A stretch of DNA of 64,000 nucleotides from Promethearchaeota archaeon. GTDB lineage: Archaea > Asgardarchaeota > Lokiarchaeia > Helarchaeales > RDOG01. Below, one piece after another: positions 17,551 to 25,605 of this stretch; position 1 is the stretch's first letter; each line of letters starts with the position of its first letter. The DNA lies in assembly GCA_011365055.1 (NCBI GenBank), contig RDOG01000003.1, positions 124,001-188,000 on the forward strand, read 5' to 3'. The notes beneath the pieces were generated by a model, which worked only from the letters and a program-made list of their open reading frames with translations, was not told where the DNA came from and made no database searches. Position numbers and translations under genes: made by a program.

Positions 17551-19015
17551 TAATGCTGATTTTGACGTTCATTTAATAAATCTACCTTCCTACACTTCTC
17601 AAACACCAAGCTTAGCTTTAGTTTCATTAGCAACTTTTTTAAAACAAAAGAATTTTGATATTTTTTTAAAAGATTATAGTTTAGAATTTTTCAAAAATAA
17701 GTTCAAAAATGTTAATATTACTAATAAATTAAACTTCAATATACCTTCCTTTTTTTTATTTGGCGTTTCAAATTGGCTCAATTTTTCAGAAGAATTATTC
17801 AATGATAATAAAATTCCTGAGAACTTGATTCAATCTTTATGTCCCGTATCTTATAATCTCTATAAAGATATATTTATAGAATTAAAAAAGCAAAAAGATA
17901 AAATTCAAGCCGATTTAGACAAATATATCAAAGAAATTTCATCAATTTCTTCTAAGATTCTGGGATTTTCTGTTAACGTGGGAAATGCTGCTGCATCTTT
18001 GTATGTTGCAAAAGCTATAAAGGAGTCGAATTCTGAAAAAAAAATCATTTTCGGCGGTCCTGAGACATTTCTTGAATATAGATCAAAATTTTATCTCACT
18101 TTTCCCTATATAGATGCAATTATATTTAGTTATCAGGGAGAAATACCTTTTTATGAAGTTTTAAAATCTAATAAAAATTTGAAAAATATTAAAGGGGTAG
18201 GTTTTAAAAAAGATCACGAATTTTTTTTTACTGAGCCCGCTCCTAGTATTGAGCTTAATAAATTACCAATACCTGACTATAGTCTAATTAAAATAAATGA
18301 TAAATTTGATCTTATAAATATCCAATTGTCTAGAGGATGTCTTTCGAGTTGTGCATTTTGTAATGAGAAATCTTTATTTAACGGATTTTTTAGAAAGTCA
18401 CCAAGTAGAATAATTGAAGAATTAGAATATTACATTAAAAATGGGTATCATTACTTTGAAACGATTGATACTTCGTTCAATCACGATGTAGGATTGTATA
18501 AACAAATTCTAGAAAAAATAAGAGAAAATAGACTAAATATTAAATGGGGCGGAAATGCAGAATGCTCTAAGATGTCAGAAAAATTATTAGAAAAATCTAT
18601 AAATTCTGGATTAACACATTGTTATTACGGAATAGAATCTGGTAGTGAAACCATTTTAAAACTTATGAAAAAGAATATAAGATTGTCTGAGGCTAATAAA
18701 ATCATAAAAAAGGGATTTGAGCTTGACCTAGAACAATATATTTATCTAATTGTTGGGTATCCTGGAGAAAATGAAAAAGAGTATCAAAAAACAAAGAACA
18801 TGCTTCTAAATTACACACCATATATTAAAGATTCTATTATAAGCGTGTATACTTTATTAAATGGAAGTGAAATGTTTACCAATAAGATGTTAAAACCAAT
18901 TAAATTATCTCCTGATTTACTTAATGCCTTTACGTATGAATCATTAGACGGTATAACTCATGATGTTCGAAAGAAAAGGTTTTTAGAACTCAAAAATATT
19001 AAAAAGAATCATTGA
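17528..19015 (+). CDS. B12-binding-domain radical SAM protein
   Basis: A 495-residue protein. Residues 1-220 look like a cobalamin-binding-type Rossmann domain (VHLINLPSYTSQTPSLALVS, IIFGGPETF). Residues 240-450 form a radical SAM barrel with the cluster motif C-x3-C-x2-C in LSRGCLSSCAFCNEKSLF, then GGNAECSKM, YYGIESGSETILKLMKK and YLIVGYPGENEKEY. Such enzymes methylate or rearrange unactivated carbons in lipids, cofactors or peptides; the substrate is unknown here. No RiPP-type SPASM domain is visible. It starts inside the end of A3 and sits between the two coiled-coil triplets, so those proteins or a bound ligand are possible substrates (inference). TTG start. Confidence 0.8.
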   Translation: MKILNLPSNADFDVHLINLPSYTSQTPSLALVSLATFLKQKNFDIFLKDYSLEFFKNKFKNVNITNKLNFNIPSFFLFGVSNWLNFSEELFNDNKIPENLIQSLCPVSYNLYKDIFIELKKQKDKIQADLDKYIKEISSISSKILGFSVNVGNAAASLYVAKAIKESNSEKKIIFGGPETFLEYRSKFYLTFPYIDAIIFSYQGEIPFYEVLKSNKNLKNIKGVGFKKDHEFFFTEPAPSIELNKLPIPDYSLIKINDKFDLINIQLSRGCLSSCAFCNEKSLFNGFFRKSPSRIIEELEYYIKNGYHYFETIDTSFNHDVGLYKQILEKIRENRLNIKWGGNAECSKMSEKLLEKSINSGLTHCYYGIESGSETILKLMKKNIRLSEANKIIKKGFELDLEQYIYLIVGYPGENEKEYQKTKNMLLNYTPYIKDSIISVYTLLNGSEMFTNKMLKPIKLSPDLLNAFTYESLDGITHDVRKKRFLELKNIKKNH

Positions 19016-19121
19016 CTGGAAATAAATGTATTAATATAAACTTGAAATAATATATTTGAATAAGGAATCTAAATTATCAATAAATTAATATAGGTTTTAA
19101 AGAAAATCGAAGAGGATTTTT

Positions 19122-19547
19122 ATGGAGAACGAAATTATCAAGCTTTTAACGGAAATTGTTGGCAGTATCACAAAAAATAACGAAATACTAGTCCAAAATA
19201 ATCAAATACTCTTAGATATTCAAAATCAATTAACCAATATGCCTTCTGGTGGAGGAGGCGGAAGTGCTGATTTTGATAGAATGGGTACAGATTTGAAGAA
19301 AACGATAAGTGATCTCCAGAAAGGATTTCAAATTATGGAAATAAATCGTGCATTGAATGACGTCAGGGAATTAATGAGCTATATTTCTGAACAACCTGCA
19401 CAGACTCCAAGTCCAATAAAAGCAAATTCCAGCGAAGTCACAACACCTCCTCCTCAAGTGCCACCAAAAGGTGCACCACCACCACCACCAAAAACACCTC
19501 CGGAAGATGATGGTCATTTGCTTAAACCCTCAGATTTGTTTGGTTAG
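19122..19547 (+). CDS. Small coiled-coil protein B1 with poly-Pro linker and KPSDLFG tail
   Basis: A 141-residue paralogue of A1. It has an N-terminal coil with Asn/Gln repeats, a short Gly-rich joint (SGGGGGSADFDRM), the conserved block FDRMGTDLKKTISDLQKGFQ, a Pro-rich linker (PPKGAPPPPPKTPPEDDGH) and the tail HLLKPSDLFG. The tail matches HLIKPSSFFGS of A1 almost residue for residue, while the linkers differ completely. This is the pattern of a selected short binding motif on a free tether. GAGGATTTTT precedes the ATG. It opens the second triplet, 106 bases after the radical SAM gene. Confidence 0.62.
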   Translation: MENEIIKLLTEIVGSITKNNEILVQNNQILLDIQNQLTNMPSGGGGGSADFDRMGTDLKKTISDLQKGFQIMEINRALNDVRELMSYISEQPAQTPSPIKANSSEVTTPPPQVPPKGAPPPPPKTPPEDDGHLLKPSDLFG

Positions 19548-19563
19548 GGGGAATATTTAAAAT

Positions 19564-19971
19564 ATGAGTAACGAAATTCAAGAAATTGCCACAAAACTTA
19601 ACGAGATAAATGAAAAATTAGACGTTGTCGGTGAAGGTTTAAATTCTATCGTTGATATTTTAACAAATTTAGGGGATCAAGTGAATGATTCCATATCAAT
19701 TTTAGTAAATAAAGTGGAAGATTACGCAAATAAAGTGACATTACAAGGGCAAACTGATTTCGAACGATCAAGATCAAACTTAGAAGATGTTGCTTATGAA
19801 ATAAATTCAATAAGCACTTCAATGTTGGGTCCATCGCAAATTATTAGCGCTTCTGAATCATTATCTGGATTATTAGAAATATTAGATACTATTGCATTCG
19901 ATCCGGAAGAAATTAAATCAAAATTAAAAGATATTGAAGAATTTATCGCAGAAAAAAAAGGGGATAAATAA
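19564..19971 (+). CDS. Small coiled-coil protein B2
   Basis: 135 residues, helical throughout with two coiled segments (QEIATKLNEINEKLDVVGEG and the C-terminal EEIKSKLKDIEEFIAEKKGD). The central TDFERSRSNLEDVAYEIN...SGLLEIL aligns with A2. A clear GGGGAA ribosome binding site lies upstream of the ATG, 16 bases after B1. No signal peptide or membrane helix, so it is a soluble cytoplasmic protein. Likely role: partner in the same coiled-coil assembly as B1 and B3. Confidence 0.58.
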   Translation: MSNEIQEIATKLNEINEKLDVVGEGLNSIVDILTNLGDQVNDSISILVNKVEDYANKVTLQGQTDFERSRSNLEDVAYEINSISTSMLGPSQIISASESLSGLLEILDTIAFDPEEIKSKLKDIEEFIAEKKGDK

Positions 19972-19973
19972 TA

Positions 19974-20621
19974 ATGGCTGATTCAGGAATTCCTTTCATT
20001 ACTTCAATAGCCAATGATATATATGACCGAGTTGATAAGCTCGCAAACACACTACAGAAGATCCCTGCAATACTATCAAAAATCACAGAGGGATTTCAAG
20101 AGAATTTAAATAGATTAAATGAAAATATAGAAAATATGCTTGAAGAATCACGTGGTAATAGAGATCTTACATTAGAGGCTTTTAGTGATTCGATGACTAC
20201 ATTAAGCCAGAAAATCCGTGAAATTAAAAATGAAAATGAAGAAATCTTTAGAAGTGGTGAAATTAAAGAAACTATTGAAAAGCTAGACGATGTCTCTAAA
20301 AAACTTGCTTCAAAATATTGGGACATTAATATCATCCTTATTATTCATTCTATTCATTGGATCGTTGATTTATTAAAGGGTAAAATAAAAAATATTAATC
20401 TACCTCCACAACTTCAAACTGCTGTTCCAATGCGGATATCAACAAAACAACCAATATTAATTTCAACACCTTCACCTCAAAAAGCTAAGGAAGAAAGAGA
20501 AGTAATTGATTCCAAAGAAAGTCAAGATGCTAGAGCATTTGCGAAGGGGAGGAGACCCAAAACTCATGATGAACAATTAGAGGAAATTGAGAGAAGAAAG
20601 AAATTATTTGGTAGATATTGA
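19974..20621 (+). CDS. Small coiled-coil protein B3 with basic C-terminal extension
   Basis: 215 residues. The N-terminus aligns with A3 (MADSGIPFITSIANDIYDRV against MDSSLFPFMAKAFNEIFSKI). It then has a long coiled segment, a hydrophobic amphipathic stretch around residues 120-135 (WDINIILIIHSIHWIVDLLK) that could bind a membrane surface, and a basic, probably disordered tail ending EEIERRKKLFGRY. That hydrophobic stretch is the only candidate membrane contact in the cassette. The gene begins 2 bases after B2. The final LFG recalls the FG-ending tails of A1 and B1, though the match is too short to insist on. Confidence 0.58.
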   Translation: MADSGIPFITSIANDIYDRVDKLANTLQKIPAILSKITEGFQENLNRLNENIENMLEESRGNRDLTLEAFSDSMTTLSQKIREIKNENEEIFRSGEIKETIEKLDDVSKKLASKYWDINIILIIHSIHWIVDLLKGKIKNINLPPQLQTAVPMRISTKQPILISTPSPQKAKEEREVIDSKESQDARAFAKGRRPKTHDEQLEEIERRKKLFGRY

Positions 20622-20642
20622 TGATTTCTAGTTGGATTAAAA

Positions 20643-21449
20643 ATGACGAAACATTGTCCTAACTGTGGTTCTGAAGCTTCAGACGAAGCTCTTTTTTGTA
20701 GGATTTGTGGGAAAAAACTTACAGAACCTAAAGATACAAAAAATGATAGTGAAAATATAAGAAATCTTGAAAAGGAAATTGACGATTTATTAGAAGAAAC
20801 AAAACCTAAAGAAGAAGAAACAAGTGTTCTATCTCCTCAAACCGAACCAGAAAAAATAACGACACCAAATTATGAAGAATATCCTATTGAACAAGCCATT
20901 GAACAGTATATCATTAGAGAAAAATTAGTGAAAATTGAATATAAATTAAAAGAGGCAAAGAAAAAAATAGATAAATTTCTTGAGAGAATAGAGCAAGAAG
21001 GAGAAACTCTAACTGAGGATGAAGTAAACGAATTAAAAGAAATCGTTTATAAGATTAAAAATAAAAGAAACTCATTACTCGAAGAAAAGAAACCATTACC
21101 ATTTAACGAAAATGTTGCAAATCAAATTGAAGGTATAAAAGAAAAAATTAAAAAAGTAAAAAATAAATTCCATACAAAAAAAATTACTAAATTAGCGTTT
21201 GAGAAAATTATTCAAGAATATGAGGAAAAACTCAAAGATCTTGAAGCTCAAGTCCCCCATAAAAAAGAATTTGAGAAAAACTTACGAAAAAATTTAATTT
21301 TAAGAAAAAAAGAATTAACTGAAAAAATAGAAATTGATAAAGGAAAACTTGAAATTGGAGATATCTCTAAAGAGAATTTCGAGAAAATTAAGAATGATAT
21401 CAATCAAGAAATTGAGGATATTGAATTTATTGTCAATTTATTGAAATGA
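20643..21449 (+). CDS. Zinc-ribbon coiled-coil protein
   Basis: 268 residues. The N-terminal zinc ribbon, HCPNCGSEASDEALFCRICGKKL, is followed by an acidic spacer (residues 35-85) and a ~180-residue Lys/Glu-rich coiled coil. Zinc-ribbon plus coiled-coil proteins are frequent in Asgard genomes and mostly uncharacterised. It lies 21 bases after B3 and in the same direction, so it is probably the last gene of the coiled-coil operon. The ribbon may recruit a protein or nucleic acid partner. No enzymatic motif is seen. Confidence 0.6.
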   Translation: MTKHCPNCGSEASDEALFCRICGKKLTEPKDTKNDSENIRNLEKEIDDLLEETKPKEEETSVLSPQTEPEKITTPNYEEYPIEQAIEQYIIREKLVKIEYKLKEAKKKIDKFLERIEQEGETLTEDEVNELKEIVYKIKNKRNSLLEEKKPLPFNENVANQIEGIKEKIKKVKNKFHTKKITKLAFEKIIQEYEEKLKDLEAQVPHKKEFEKNLRKNLILRKKELTEKIEIDKGKLEIGDISKENFEKIKNDINQEIEDIEFIVNLLK

Positions 21450-21506
21450 AATTAAATTGAGATAAAGAAATGCTATTTTTAAAGATCTACTTTTTGGGTG
21501 TAATTA

Positions 21507-21908
21507 ATGAGTCAGAAACCTATTAAAGATCAACTTGTTAAAAAACCTGCAAAAGCAAAAAAACCTTTTAAATGCAATCCAATTTGCAAATTTGGACATT
21601 TCCGATGTGCTCAAAATCATTTAGGTCGTAAATTTAAAAATAATAAAGGATGGTTTGTCTTTGAATGCAGATACGTCGAAGATGGATATTGTGAAGGATC
21701 AAGTTGTAAATATGCAATTTGCCAAGCTAGAAAAATGAAAACTGATGGGACATGTGGAATGATTACGAAACCTAAACCACAAAAAGATTGGGACGAAGAA
21801 GACGAAGATATTGAGGAAGAACAAGATTTATCTAAATGGCAAAAAAAATCGAATGTAAGAATTCAAGATAGAGCATTTAAAAAATTTAAAAAATTCGAGA
21901 AATATTAA
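21507..21908 (+). CDS. Cys-rich protein with acidic linker and basic tail
   Basis: Unrecognised 133-residue protein. The N-terminal ~90 residues carry nine Cys and two His in a compact arrangement: KCNPICKFGHFRCAQNHLG, then FECRYVEDGYCEGSSCKYAI, then a CQ and a CG. This looks like a zinc- or iron-sulphur-binding fold. An acidic linker follows (DWDEEDEDIEEEQD), then a very basic Lys/Phe tail (FKKFKKFEKY). GGGTG precedes the ATG. It directly follows the coiled-coil operon and directly precedes the inverted repeat at 21912-22002. A nucleic-acid-binding role is possible but not shown. Confidence 0.55.
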   Translation: MSQKPIKDQLVKKPAKAKKPFKCNPICKFGHFRCAQNHLGRKFKNNKGWFVFECRYVEDGYCEGSSCKYAICQARKMKTDGTCGMITKPKPQKDWDEEDEDIEEEQDLSKWQKKSNVRIQDRAFKKFKKFEKY

Positions 21909-21911
21909 ATG

Positions 21912-22002
21912 AATAATGACCATACTATCTCAACCCTGCGTTGGGATCTTCATTTAATATATCAGATTCCGAGCACTATCATCGATAGACTTGGTCATTA
22001 TT
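21912..22002. repeat. Long interrupted inverted repeat (structured RNA, terminator or mini-element)
   Basis: The sequence holds an 11-base perfect inverted repeat: AATAATGACCA at 21912-21922 and TGGTCATTATT at 21992-22002. Just inside is a second 5-base arm, CTATC at 21925-21929 and GATAG at 21984-21988, separated from the first by 2 and 3 bases. The 54-base centre holds a smaller dyad, CAAC-CCTGC-GTTG. The two in-register arms make a stable hairpin in DNA that is otherwise very A+T rich. It starts 3 bases after the stop at 21908, so it could terminate the preceding gene, encode a small RNA, or be a mini-element. Confidence 0.55.
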
Positions 22003-22147
22003 ATATTAAACTTATATAATAAATATTTAAAATTGAACCTTGACCGCTTTTTTAAAATGAATAATAAGAAATTATGAATTGGTGGTTTAATTATTTAATC
22101 AAATAGGACCAATTTCTAAGAAATTATTAGATTTCACGCCTGATTCA

Positions 22148-23443
22148 ATGGAATCTAAAATAGTAGATGACCCTCCCAAAATATTAAGAATAATTTGTCA
22201 AAGACCTTTTTTCACGGGTTCTGGAGTAAATCTGATTGAATTGATTAAACAAACTAAAAAAGCAGGATTTGAACAATTTATCATTTTTGGGCATCCGATC
22301 GGTGAACCGTATCCCCTAAATAAAATTATAGACCCTAAATTCACCTTACCAGTGTATTTTGATAATGAAATGACTTCAGAAAAAGGTGAAATTAATTTTC
22401 CAGTTGCTGGAATGTCGGATAGAATGCCATATGATTCAACAAGGTTTTCAGAATTTGATGAAAAAATGTTAGAAACCTATCTAAGCGTTTTTGCTCGAAA
22501 AATAAACAAAGCTATTAAAATCTTCGACCCTAATATCATCCATTCACATCATTTATGGCTTATTACAGCTTTATGCCGAGTTCTTCATCCAAAACTACCA
22601 ATTCTTGGGACTTGCCATAATACTGCGTTACGTCAATTGGTTTTAGCAAATCAGTTAAGAAATTTCACTAAACCTATTAAATATTTAAATGCAATATCAG
22701 TGTTAAATGATAACCAAAAACAATTGGTAAAAAAAGCTTTCAATTTTAAAAACTTAGAGGTTGAAAATAAATTCTATGTAGTTGGAACTGGTTTTAATAC
22801 TGATATTTTTTATCATCTAAAACAACAAAAGAAATCATTACACAAAAAAATTATTTATGTTGGGAAACTTAGTAAAGCAAAAGGGGTACCAGAACTCATT
22901 AAAGCTATTCAAGAATTATTAAAAGAATCTAATTTAGATTTCGAATTGCTACTAGCAGGCTCAGGAGCAGGAGAGGAAAAAGACCAAATTCTTGAATTGA
23001 GTAAAGGTCATAAAAATAAAATTAGATTTCTCGGACAATTGAACCAACAAGCTCTTGCTAAATATTTTAGGGAATGTGAGCTATTTATATTGCCAAGTTA
23101 TTTTGAGGGGTTACCATCAGTCCTTATAGAATCATTAGCTTGTGGATGTAATGCTATTGTAACCGATCTACCAGGTATAAAAGAAACAATAACCAGTACT
23201 TGTGGAGAATTTGATCAAATTAGTTACCTTCCTCTTCCAAAAATGAATAGTATTGATCAACCATTTGAAGAAGATATAGAATTTTTTATTAAAAAAATAA
23301 AGGAAGCAATTCAATATCAATTGAATCAAGAAAAATTAGCTAATGCTAATCCAATTATTCCAGAAAAAATAAAATCTAATTTCAGTTGGAAAGCTATTTT
23401 CGAAAAATACTTGGAAATTTATACAAAACTCTTAAAATATTAA
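22148..23443 (+). CDS. GT4-family glycosyltransferase
   Basis: A 431-residue GT-B fold enzyme that transfers a sugar from a nucleotide sugar to a lipid, protein or polysaccharide acceptor. The N-terminal lobe has HSHHLWLITALCRVLHPKLP followed by GTCHNTALR. The C-terminal lobe has the donor-binding signature IIYVGKLSKAKGVPELIKAI, LLLAGSGAGEE, then FILPSYFEGLPSVLIESLAC-G with the E-x7-E pattern of GT4. Residues ~55-115 include an insertion not typical for the family. The gene stands alone after a 240-base gap that holds the inverted repeat. The acceptor is unknown; the surface proteins in this window carry many N-glycosylation sequons. Confidence 0.85.
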   Translation: MESKIVDDPPKILRIICQRPFFTGSGVNLIELIKQTKKAGFEQFIIFGHPIGEPYPLNKIIDPKFTLPVYFDNEMTSEKGEINFPVAGMSDRMPYDSTRFSEFDEKMLETYLSVFARKINKAIKIFDPNIIHSHHLWLITALCRVLHPKLPILGTCHNTALRQLVLANQLRNFTKPIKYLNAISVLNDNQKQLVKKAFNFKNLEVENKFYVVGTGFNTDIFYHLKQQKKSLHKKIIYVGKLSKAKGVPELIKAIQELLKESNLDFELLLAGSGAGEEKDQILELSKGHKNKIRFLGQLNQQALAKYFRECELFILPSYFEGLPSVLIESLACGCNAIVTDLPGIKETITSTCGEFDQISYLPLPKMNSIDQPFEEDIEFFIKKIKEAIQYQLNQEKLANANPIIPEKIKSNFSWKAIFEKYLEIYTKLLKY

Positions 23444-23542
23444 TTAATATGATTTGATTCAAGGTCAGTTATTTTTTTGAACCAAAATTCTTATTTACTC
23501 TTTTTTTTAATAAAAAATAGCAAAAAAAATGAGTTGAGATCC

Positions 23543-23662
23543 TTGAGAATAAAGACAATTGCAGTTATCATAGTATTAATTGGACTCGTTTTGATTGCCG
23601 TGGGCTTCACGATACAACAACAAAGCCAAGTGGCAGGTTGGGTTGCCGAGCTTATGAGTTAA
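23543..23662 (+). CDS. Small single-span membrane protein
   Basis: About 40 residues from TTG 23543, or 61 from TTG 23477. It has one hydrophobic helix (IKTIAVIIVLIGLVLIAVGF) flanked by a basic N-terminus, which makes an N-in topology likely. It ends 11 bases before the NapH-like gene, and its reading frame is clean. A small subunit or stabiliser of the ferredoxin membrane protein downstream is possible. No family is recognised and the start is uncertain; GAGAT lies just ahead of TTG 23543. Confidence 0.4.
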   Translation: MRIKTIAVIIVLIGLVLIAVGFTIQQQSQVAGWVAELMS

Positions 23663-23673
23663 GAGGTTTTTAA

Positions 23674-24585
23674 GTGAAACTAGATAAAATTAGAAATTTA
23701 TTTCAAGGTCGAAATTTGAGAATTTTCAGGTTCATCATTCAATTATCGAGTTTTTTGCTTTTTAATTTCGGTTTTTATATATACATTCAATATTTATTTG
23801 TAGGTATCATATTACCCATTAATTCTGGTTTCGGATCTCAATTTACGATTATTCAAGGTGCATGGAACGTTATTGAACGTTCTTTATCACTTGCTATCAT
23901 CCCGTTTCTTGCTATAGGTATTCTTATTTTATTTTCAATATTATTTGGTAGGCTAACATGTGGTTGGATTTGTCCATTTGGATTCATCCAAGATATGATT
24001 TCAAAATTACCTACAAAGAAAACAAAATTAAAACAAGAAACTGAAGGTACCTTTGCTTGGCTTGTATTGATCATAATTGGAATTTCATTGATTGCCGCAT
24101 TATTTGTTGGTTATCTACCAATTATAAGAGGCGATGTAGCATATTTAGGTCCATTTACTTATGGTTTGTGGTCTCAATTAGATCCCTATAATTTTCTTTT
24201 TTCAATCCTTCCTCAAACATTGAGGGAAAATACTCTCAATTTAAGTGTTGGATTCTTTGAATTTTTTGTACAAAATCCAATATTTGTAGTGCAAGTAATC
24301 TTTACGTGTCTTGTTTTTGCATTACAATATTGGCTAACCAGAATTTATTGCCGTTTCTTATGTCCAACTGGTGGATGTATGGGATACTTATCAAATTATG
24401 GTTTCTTGGGATTGAAACGAGATCCAGTTACTTGTAATAAATGCAGGAAATGTGAAGATGCTTGTCCAATGAATGTACCTATCTTAAAGCTAGAAATTAA
24501 ACGAATGAGGCATAGATCTTGTATTTTATGTCTTGAGTGTGTTGCAAGTTGTCCAGAGAAATCACTAAAAATAGCTTTTTCCTAA
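23674..24585 (+). CDS. NapH-like polyferredoxin membrane protein
   Basis: 303 residues with five or so transmembrane helices and the NapH/CcoG-type pattern. There are two Cys-x3-Cys-Pro sites next to membrane helices (LTCGWICPFGFIQD and YCRFLCPTGGCMG). Two C-terminal 4Fe-4S ferredoxin sites follow, each C-x2-C-x2-C-x3-C-P (CNKCRKCEDACPMN and CILCLECVASCPEK). This family passes electrons between a membrane quinone or soluble donor and a redox partner. Which partner is unclear, because no nitrate reductase or other Nap gene is nearby. GTG start with GAGG upstream. The PurM-like gene follows 21 bases later. Confidence 0.8.
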   Translation: MKLDKIRNLFQGRNLRIFRFIIQLSSFLLFNFGFYIYIQYLFVGIILPINSGFGSQFTIIQGAWNVIERSLSLAIIPFLAIGILILFSILFGRLTCGWICPFGFIQDMISKLPTKKTKLKQETEGTFAWLVLIIIGISLIAALFVGYLPIIRGDVAYLGPFTYGLWSQLDPYNFLFSILPQTLRENTLNLSVGFFEFFVQNPIFVVQVIFTCLVFALQYWLTRIYCRFLCPTGGCMGYLSNYGFLGLKRDPVTCNKCRKCEDACPMNVPILKLEIKRMRHRSCILCLECVASCPEKSLKIAFS

Positions 24586-24606
24586 ATATTTCGTGAGGAA
24601 TTATTC

Positions 24607-25599
24607 TTGCTATCCTTAGATGAAATCGTTAAAGAAATTAGGAATTTTATTGGTGTTAAAAGAAAGCAAGATATTGCAAAAGCTATTAATATATTAACTC
24701 AAACTCATCAAGTTCAAGATGGAACAAATGTGATTAAAGCCTTCGGCGAAGATTCCGCAGTAATCGAAATAGAATCTTTATCAAATGAATATTTATTATT
24801 AGCTCTTGATGGAATGTGGGAGAAATTAATCGAACATTCCCCTTATTTAGCAGGATACTTTTCAATTTTAGTAAATATTAATGATATTATTGTAAAAGGT
24901 GGAAAACCAATTGCTGTTCTTAACATGATGGCAACCAATTCTCTTGAAATCCAAAATGAAATGTTTAAAGGTATCACTGATGGTTGTAAAAAATTTAAAG
25001 TACCAATGGTAGGGGGACATTTACATCCAGATTCTACTTATTCTGAATTGGCTGTTTCTATATTAGGAATTGTTAAAAAAGATCACGTTATTTATTCAGA
25101 TGGTGCTCAAATTAATGATGATATCATTGTTGGCGTTGATTTTGATGGTCAATTCCACCCAAAGTTTGAATACGCCTGGGATACAACGACAAAAAAAAAT
25201 TCTAAACAAGTATATGAGAAATATAAAGCAATATGGAAGATATCAGAAAAAAAATTAGCAACTGCTTGTAAAGATATTTCAAATCCTGGTATGATTGGAA
25301 CCCTAGGAATGCTTCTAGACGCCAGTAGAAAGGGAGGCACCATAAATTTTGAAAAAATTCCAATTCCTAAAAAAATAGAAATGAAAAAATGGTTAAAAGC
25401 ATATCCCGGATTTGGAATCGTGATGACTAGTAACAAATCCGAAGATGTTCTACCAATATTGCTCGACGCAAACATCCATTCTCAGGTAATTGGAAAGGTT
25501 ACAAACACTAATAAATTGATAATACGAGATAAGAATGAAGAACATTTAATATTTGATTTCGAAAAAATTTGTTTATCTGGAAAATTAAAAAGCCCTTGA
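24607..25599 (+). CDS. PurM-like AIR-synthase-related protein (methanogenesis marker 2-like)
   Basis: 330 residues with the PurM/SelD/HypE ATP-binding fold. FGEDSAVIE marks the N-terminal phosphate-binding region, then LLALDGMWEKLI, VNINDIIVKGGKPIAVLNMM and VPMVGGHLHPDSTYSELAVSILG. This pattern fits the AIR synthase-related group that includes methanogenesis marker protein 2. It is not selenophosphate synthetase: the N-terminal catalytic Sec/Cys-Lys region is absent. The reaction is not established for this group, and its closeness to the Sec operon is not evidence of a Sec role. TTG start with GTGAGGAAT upstream. The Nudix gene follows after 6 bases. Confidence 0.68.
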   Translation: MLSLDEIVKEIRNFIGVKRKQDIAKAINILTQTHQVQDGTNVIKAFGEDSAVIEIESLSNEYLLLALDGMWEKLIEHSPYLAGYFSILVNINDIIVKGGKPIAVLNMMATNSLEIQNEMFKGITDGCKKFKVPMVGGHLHPDSTYSELAVSILGIVKKDHVIYSDGAQINDDIIVGVDFDGQFHPKFEYAWDTTTKKNSKQVYEKYKAIWKISEKKLATACKDISNPGMIGTLGMLLDASRKGGTINFEKIPIPKKIEMKKWLKAYPGFGIVMTSNKSEDVLPILLDANIHSQVIGKVTNTNKLIIRDKNEEHLIFDFEKICLSGKLKSP

Positions 25600-25605
25600 A
25601 TTAAA

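Noticed and set aside
21912..22002. C/D box sRNA on the minus strand of the inverted repeat (CGATGA, CTGA, ATGAAGA, TTGA in plausible order)
   Set aside because: Box spacing is suggestive, but the first C box deviates from RUGAUGA and the terminal stem leaves no room for the bulge of a kink-turn. I kept only the inverted repeat as a feature.
24607..25599. Selenophosphate synthetase next to the Sec operon
   Set aside because: The fold is PurM-like, but the N-terminal Sec/Cys-Lys catalytic region of SelD is missing and the sequence fits the AIR-synthase-related group better.
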